Assembly: GCA_024742475.1 (NCBI GenBank)
Contig: JANSYI010000052.1
Span: forward strand, 1 to 41,277
Direction: 5' to 3'
Length of the DNA stretch: 41,277 nt
Origin: a bacterium
Lineage (GTDB): Bacteria; Myxococcota_A; Polyangia; Nannocystales; Nannocystaceae
Shown one piece after another: positions 38,886 through 41,277 of this stretch (position 1 is the stretch's first letter; each line of letters begins with the position of its first letter). The notes under the pieces are model-generated. The model made no database searches and had not been told where the DNA came from. It was given only the letters and a program-made list of their open reading frames with translations. The position numbers and the translations under genes were made by a program.

Positions 38886-40829
38886 TCACGAGCGCCGACG
38901 CCGGAAGCACAGTCCCATCAGCAGCAGCACGGTCATGGTGCCCGAGCCCCGTAGTGGTGAGGTCGAGGTGCAGGCACAGACGCCGCCGTCATCGTCGTTG
39001 CCGCCCGCGGGCTGCTCGTCGTCGGGGGTGATGTCCGGCCCCGCGTGCTCGGCGTTCCAGGACGCGAGCGCGGCGTCGATCGCCTCGCCGTTGTCTCGCA
39101 CGGTCATCGGTGCGCCGCGAAAGAACTCCTCGATGACGCGAGCGGAGGGCATGCCATCGAAGGTGGGAGGGTTGTCGTCTTCGGTGAACCAGGCCACCGA
39201 GCCGTTCTCGAGCTCGACGCGGTTCGGACCGTCACAGCGGTCGAAGAGCGTCGCGGACCAGTCGGGGTCGACGTCTGGCAGCATCTCCTGCTCGGAAAAC
39301 AGGGGGTCGCGCGTCATCTCGCTCGGCGAGAGCGTGGTGTACATCCGGGTGAGGTAGGGGTACTTGGCAACCAGCGCCGCGGCGTGATCGCTGGGCGCGA
39401 TGATCTGCGCCTCGAAGGCCTCGGCCAGCCCCACGGTGTCCCAGGTGGCAGGCCACGCCTCCGAGTCCGGCTCGGTCTCCTCGCCCCCAGACGAGCCCGC
39501 GTCGCTCCCGGTGCTCTCCATGCCCGCGTCGTCGGTGTCGGTGTCCGTGTCCGTGTCGCCACCACTGCTGCCACCATCCGTCCCCGGCGTGGGCGACGGG
39601 TTGGGGGGTTCTTCGGACGGCTGCCAGTCCGCGTAGCAGCTCGAGCACGTGTAGAACATCTGGGGGTCCACGCCCGGCGGCGGCGGAACGAACGACTGCA
39701 GCAGCGACGGCACCAGCGGGTGGGTCGGAAAGCAGTCGGTGATCGTGCAGGTCATCAGGCCCGTGTCGGCGAGCAGGTCGGTGAGCGTCTGGGGCGTCGC
39801 CTCCGCGAACGGTTCACTGCGCCAGCTCGTCGACCTGAACGCGGGCGATGACACGACGCGCGAGGTGCCGGCGTACTCGGTGACGAAGGCGTGGCCATCC
39901 GCCCCGTCTTCGTCCACGGCACGCGTGACGAGGCCTTCGTAGCCCGGGCCGGGGTTGGTCCAGTCGAGCTTGAGCGGGTTGAGCTGAACGTGGCGAAAGT
40001 TGGTCGGCACCACCCGGTCGCGCCCCAAGAAGAACGTCCGGACGCCCATGTCGTCTCGCGCCGCGATCCGGGTCAACCGCAGCGGCACGCAAGCCTCGTC
40101 TCCGGCGTAGCGAAGCACGATCGGGTGAATCTGATCGACACCGTGACCGGACCGCAGCTTGAAGGCCACGAACAAGAAGCCCTCGTCGATGTACTGCTGC
40201 AGGATCTGCGGGGCGTCCTCGTCCTGCTGAAAGCCGTTCTCGTCGAGCCAGTTCACCACGCCGTCGACGCTTCCGCCCTCGAGCACGACGTACTCGAAGC
40301 TGCCGGCCAGGTCGCGCTGATGCACGACCGGCTGCTCTTCGTCGGGCTCGTCGCCCTCGCCGGCGCCGGCGTCGAAGTCCGCGAGCGGCTCGGACTCGAA
40401 GCTTCCGCCACAGCCACCGCCGCCTCCGCCGCCGCCACCGCCGCCGAAGCCGCTGGAGCCGCAGTTCTCCGTACGCGTCGTGACGGTGAACGTGGGCACG
40501 GTGGAGTCGAGCAGCTCGGTGAAGAGCAGATCCGATCCGACCTCGACGCTCGGCTCGGCGAGCACCGGCACGATCCACGCGAAACGCTCGGGGTCCCCGG
40601 TGTACTGGATCTGGATGTGGGCCTCGACCTGACCGTCGGCGACCACGAACATCACGTTCTCCCCGGTCTGGTCCACGGGCATGACGGTCGACGTCGGGGT
40701 CGAGGGCGCATCGCAGAACGTTCCGCCACACGCACGCGCCGGCGACGGCGCCGCCGTCCACGCGAGGGCCAGGAGCAACGAGGACGCGAGCGCACCGATC
40801 CGGTGGCGGGGAGTCGATAAACCAAGCAT
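38886..40829 (-). CDS. DUF2330 protein with MYXO-CTERM-like anchor
   Basis: 647 residues. Signal MLGLSTPRHRIGALASSLLLALAWTAAPSPARA, cleavage after ARA. DUF2330 pattern near the start: ACGGTFCDAP, QTGENVMFVVADGQVEAHIQIQYTGDPERFAWIVPV, and a Cys cluster CGSSGFGGGGGGGGGGGCGG. The middle has further DUF2330-like strands (KLRSGHGVDQIHPIVLRYAGDEACVPLRLTRIAA). A Ser/Gly/Asp/Thr linker with (DT) repeats (39530-39560) precedes the last domain. The tail is C-A-C-T-S-T followed by a short hydrophobic segment and RRRR (CFRRRRS), resembling the MYXO-CTERM sorting motif. It is probably displayed on the outer surface. Functions of DUF2330 proteins are unknown. Confidence 0.9.
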   Translation of the reverse strand: MLGLSTPRHRIGALASSLLLALAWTAAPSPARACGGTFCDAPSTPTSTVMPVDQTGENVMFVVADGQVEAHIQIQYTGDPERFAWIVPVLAEPSVEVGSDLLFTELLDSTVPTFTVTTRTENCGSSGFGGGGGGGGGGGCGGSFESEPLADFDAGAGEGDEPDEEQPVVHQRDLAGSFEYVVLEGGSVDGVVNWLDENGFQQDEDAPQILQQYIDEGFLFVAFKLRSGHGVDQIHPIVLRYAGDEACVPLRLTRIAARDDMGVRTFFLGRDRVVPTNFRHVQLNPLKLDWTNPGPGYEGLVTRAVDEDGADGHAFVTEYAGTSRVVSSPAFRSTSWRSEPFAEATPQTLTDLLADTGLMTCTITDCFPTHPLVPSLLQSFVPPPPGVDPQMFYTCSSCYADWQPSEEPPNPSPTPGTDGGSSGGDTDTDTDTDDAGMESTGSDAGSSGGEETEPDSEAWPATWDTVGLAEAFEAQIIAPSDHAAALVAKYPYLTRMYTTLSPSEMTRDPLFSEQEMLPDVDPDWSATLFDRCDGPNRVELENGSVAWFTEDDNPPTFDGMPSARVIEEFFRGAPMTVRDNGEAIDAALASWNAEHAGPDITPDDEQPAGGNDDDGGVCACTSTSPLRGSGTMTVLLLMGLCFRRRRS

Positions 40830-40952
40830 CAGTGGCGGTAGTGCCGGCCACCTGCGGAACGATCATCGACGAGCAGGAGAATCATCTGTGGGCGATTTCT
40901 CGGCCCGGCGTGGCCGGTGGGGGGCCACGTCGGTGCAGGCGAGTCATTCGTC

Positions 40953-41277
40953 TCAGCCTTCGAGAAGCTCGTCCGCCGAGGCCACCGTTGCCGAGCGCCG
41001 CAGCGCCTCGTCGAGGTCTTCCGCCGAAAGCCCCGCGAGCGCTTCGGCAAGTCCATCCGGCACCGACAACCCTCGACCCGAGAGCACCAGCAGCGCCGCA
41101 TCGATCTTGCCCTGCACCTGGCCGCGCTCGACGAGCTTCTTTGCGATGTCGCTTTGCAGGTCGTACTGCTCGATGTCCATCAGTGCCTTCAACTTTCCTT
41201 GCGCCGCGTCCGAGAGGTGGAGGAAGACCAAGTCAGCGTACAACCGCCCCCGTTCTTCGTCGAGGTCGGCGAACCCC
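40953..41277 (-). CDS. C-terminal part of a putative Rpn/PDDEXK-type family protein, 5' end outside the window
   Basis: Residues visible start inside the gene: the frame stays open from 41243 to the window end (FADLDEERGRLYADLVFLHL...), and 41243 is a TTG, not a true start. The pattern LYADLVFLHLSDAAQGKLKALMDIEQYDLQSDIAKKLVERGQVQGKIDAALLVLSGRGLSVPDGLAEAL matches the C-terminal region of a large group of Rpn-family (recombination-promoting nuclease)/DUF4351-type proteins common in myxobacteria. The nuclease core is not in view, so function cannot be judged here. Confidence is moderate for family and low for activity. Confidence 0.7.
   Translation of the reverse strand, partial: GFADLDEERGRLYADLVFLHLSDAAQGKLKALMDIEQYDLQSDIAKKLVERGQVQGKIDAALLVLSGRGLSVPDGLAEALAGLSAEDLDEALRRSATVASADELLEG

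Overview
The window is high-GC DNA from what looks like a deltaproteobacterial/myxobacterial chromosome, probably near Nannocystaceae (Enhygromyxa, Plesiocystis, Nannocystis). The evidence is the number of predicted lipoproteins with Thr/Ser/Gly/Asp-rich linkers, a DUF1552/DUF1592 Tat and c-type cytochrome pair, a DUF2330 protein with a MYXO-CTERM-like tail, a Cys-rich module typical of myxobacterial secreted proteins, and a multi-gene set of secreted hydrolases. The taxon is inference. I saw no tRNA, rRNA, CRISPR array, IS element or complete prophage.

Layout. 1-319: two copies of a hairpin-rich repeat and an intrinsic terminator. 320-1895: a five-module zinc-finger protein and a small membrane protein. 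1896-2310: three tandem 107-bp copies of the same repeat family, filling the whole gap up to the cdsA stop. 2310-3918: uppS-cdsA (isoprenoid carrier and phospholipid synthesis). 4256-6161: a CesT/YbjN-like small protein, PspA and an RDD membrane protein (an envelope-stress-like group). 6062-6872: an 81-bp direct duplication flanking a lipoprotein gene. 6869-9181: a lipoprotein, an M20 amidohydrolase and pterin-4a-carbinolamine dehydratase. 9238-16479: a 2413-residue lipoprotein ending in a transglutaminase-like domain. 16503-23233: an AGCS symporter with an extra loop, a TolB-propeller amidohydrolase, a FIST protein and a 7Fe ferredoxin. 23547-26405: a histidine kinase/response regulator operon and an acidic lipoprotein. 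26439-29545: DUF1592-DUF1552. 29749-32460: a DUF427 protein and a VWA lipoprotein. 32519-34786: PcrA/UvrD helicase. 34846-37814: an MMPL-type exporter with a LolA-like partner. 38018-38712: a small protein with a nucleotidyltransferase (toxin-antitoxin-like). 38886-40829: DUF2330. 40953-end: C-terminal part of a putative Rpn-type protein.

Much of the content concerns the envelope: lipid carrier and phospholipid synthesis, PspA, RND/LolA lipid transport and many lipoproteins. The strongest candidates for something undescribed are the structured repeat family with compensatory stem changes, the five-module C-x4-C/C-x2-C protein, the very large TPR-like/transglutaminase lipoprotein, and the small-protein/nucleotidyltransferase pair. 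The many long antisense frames are consistent with high-GC codon bias and are not annotated.
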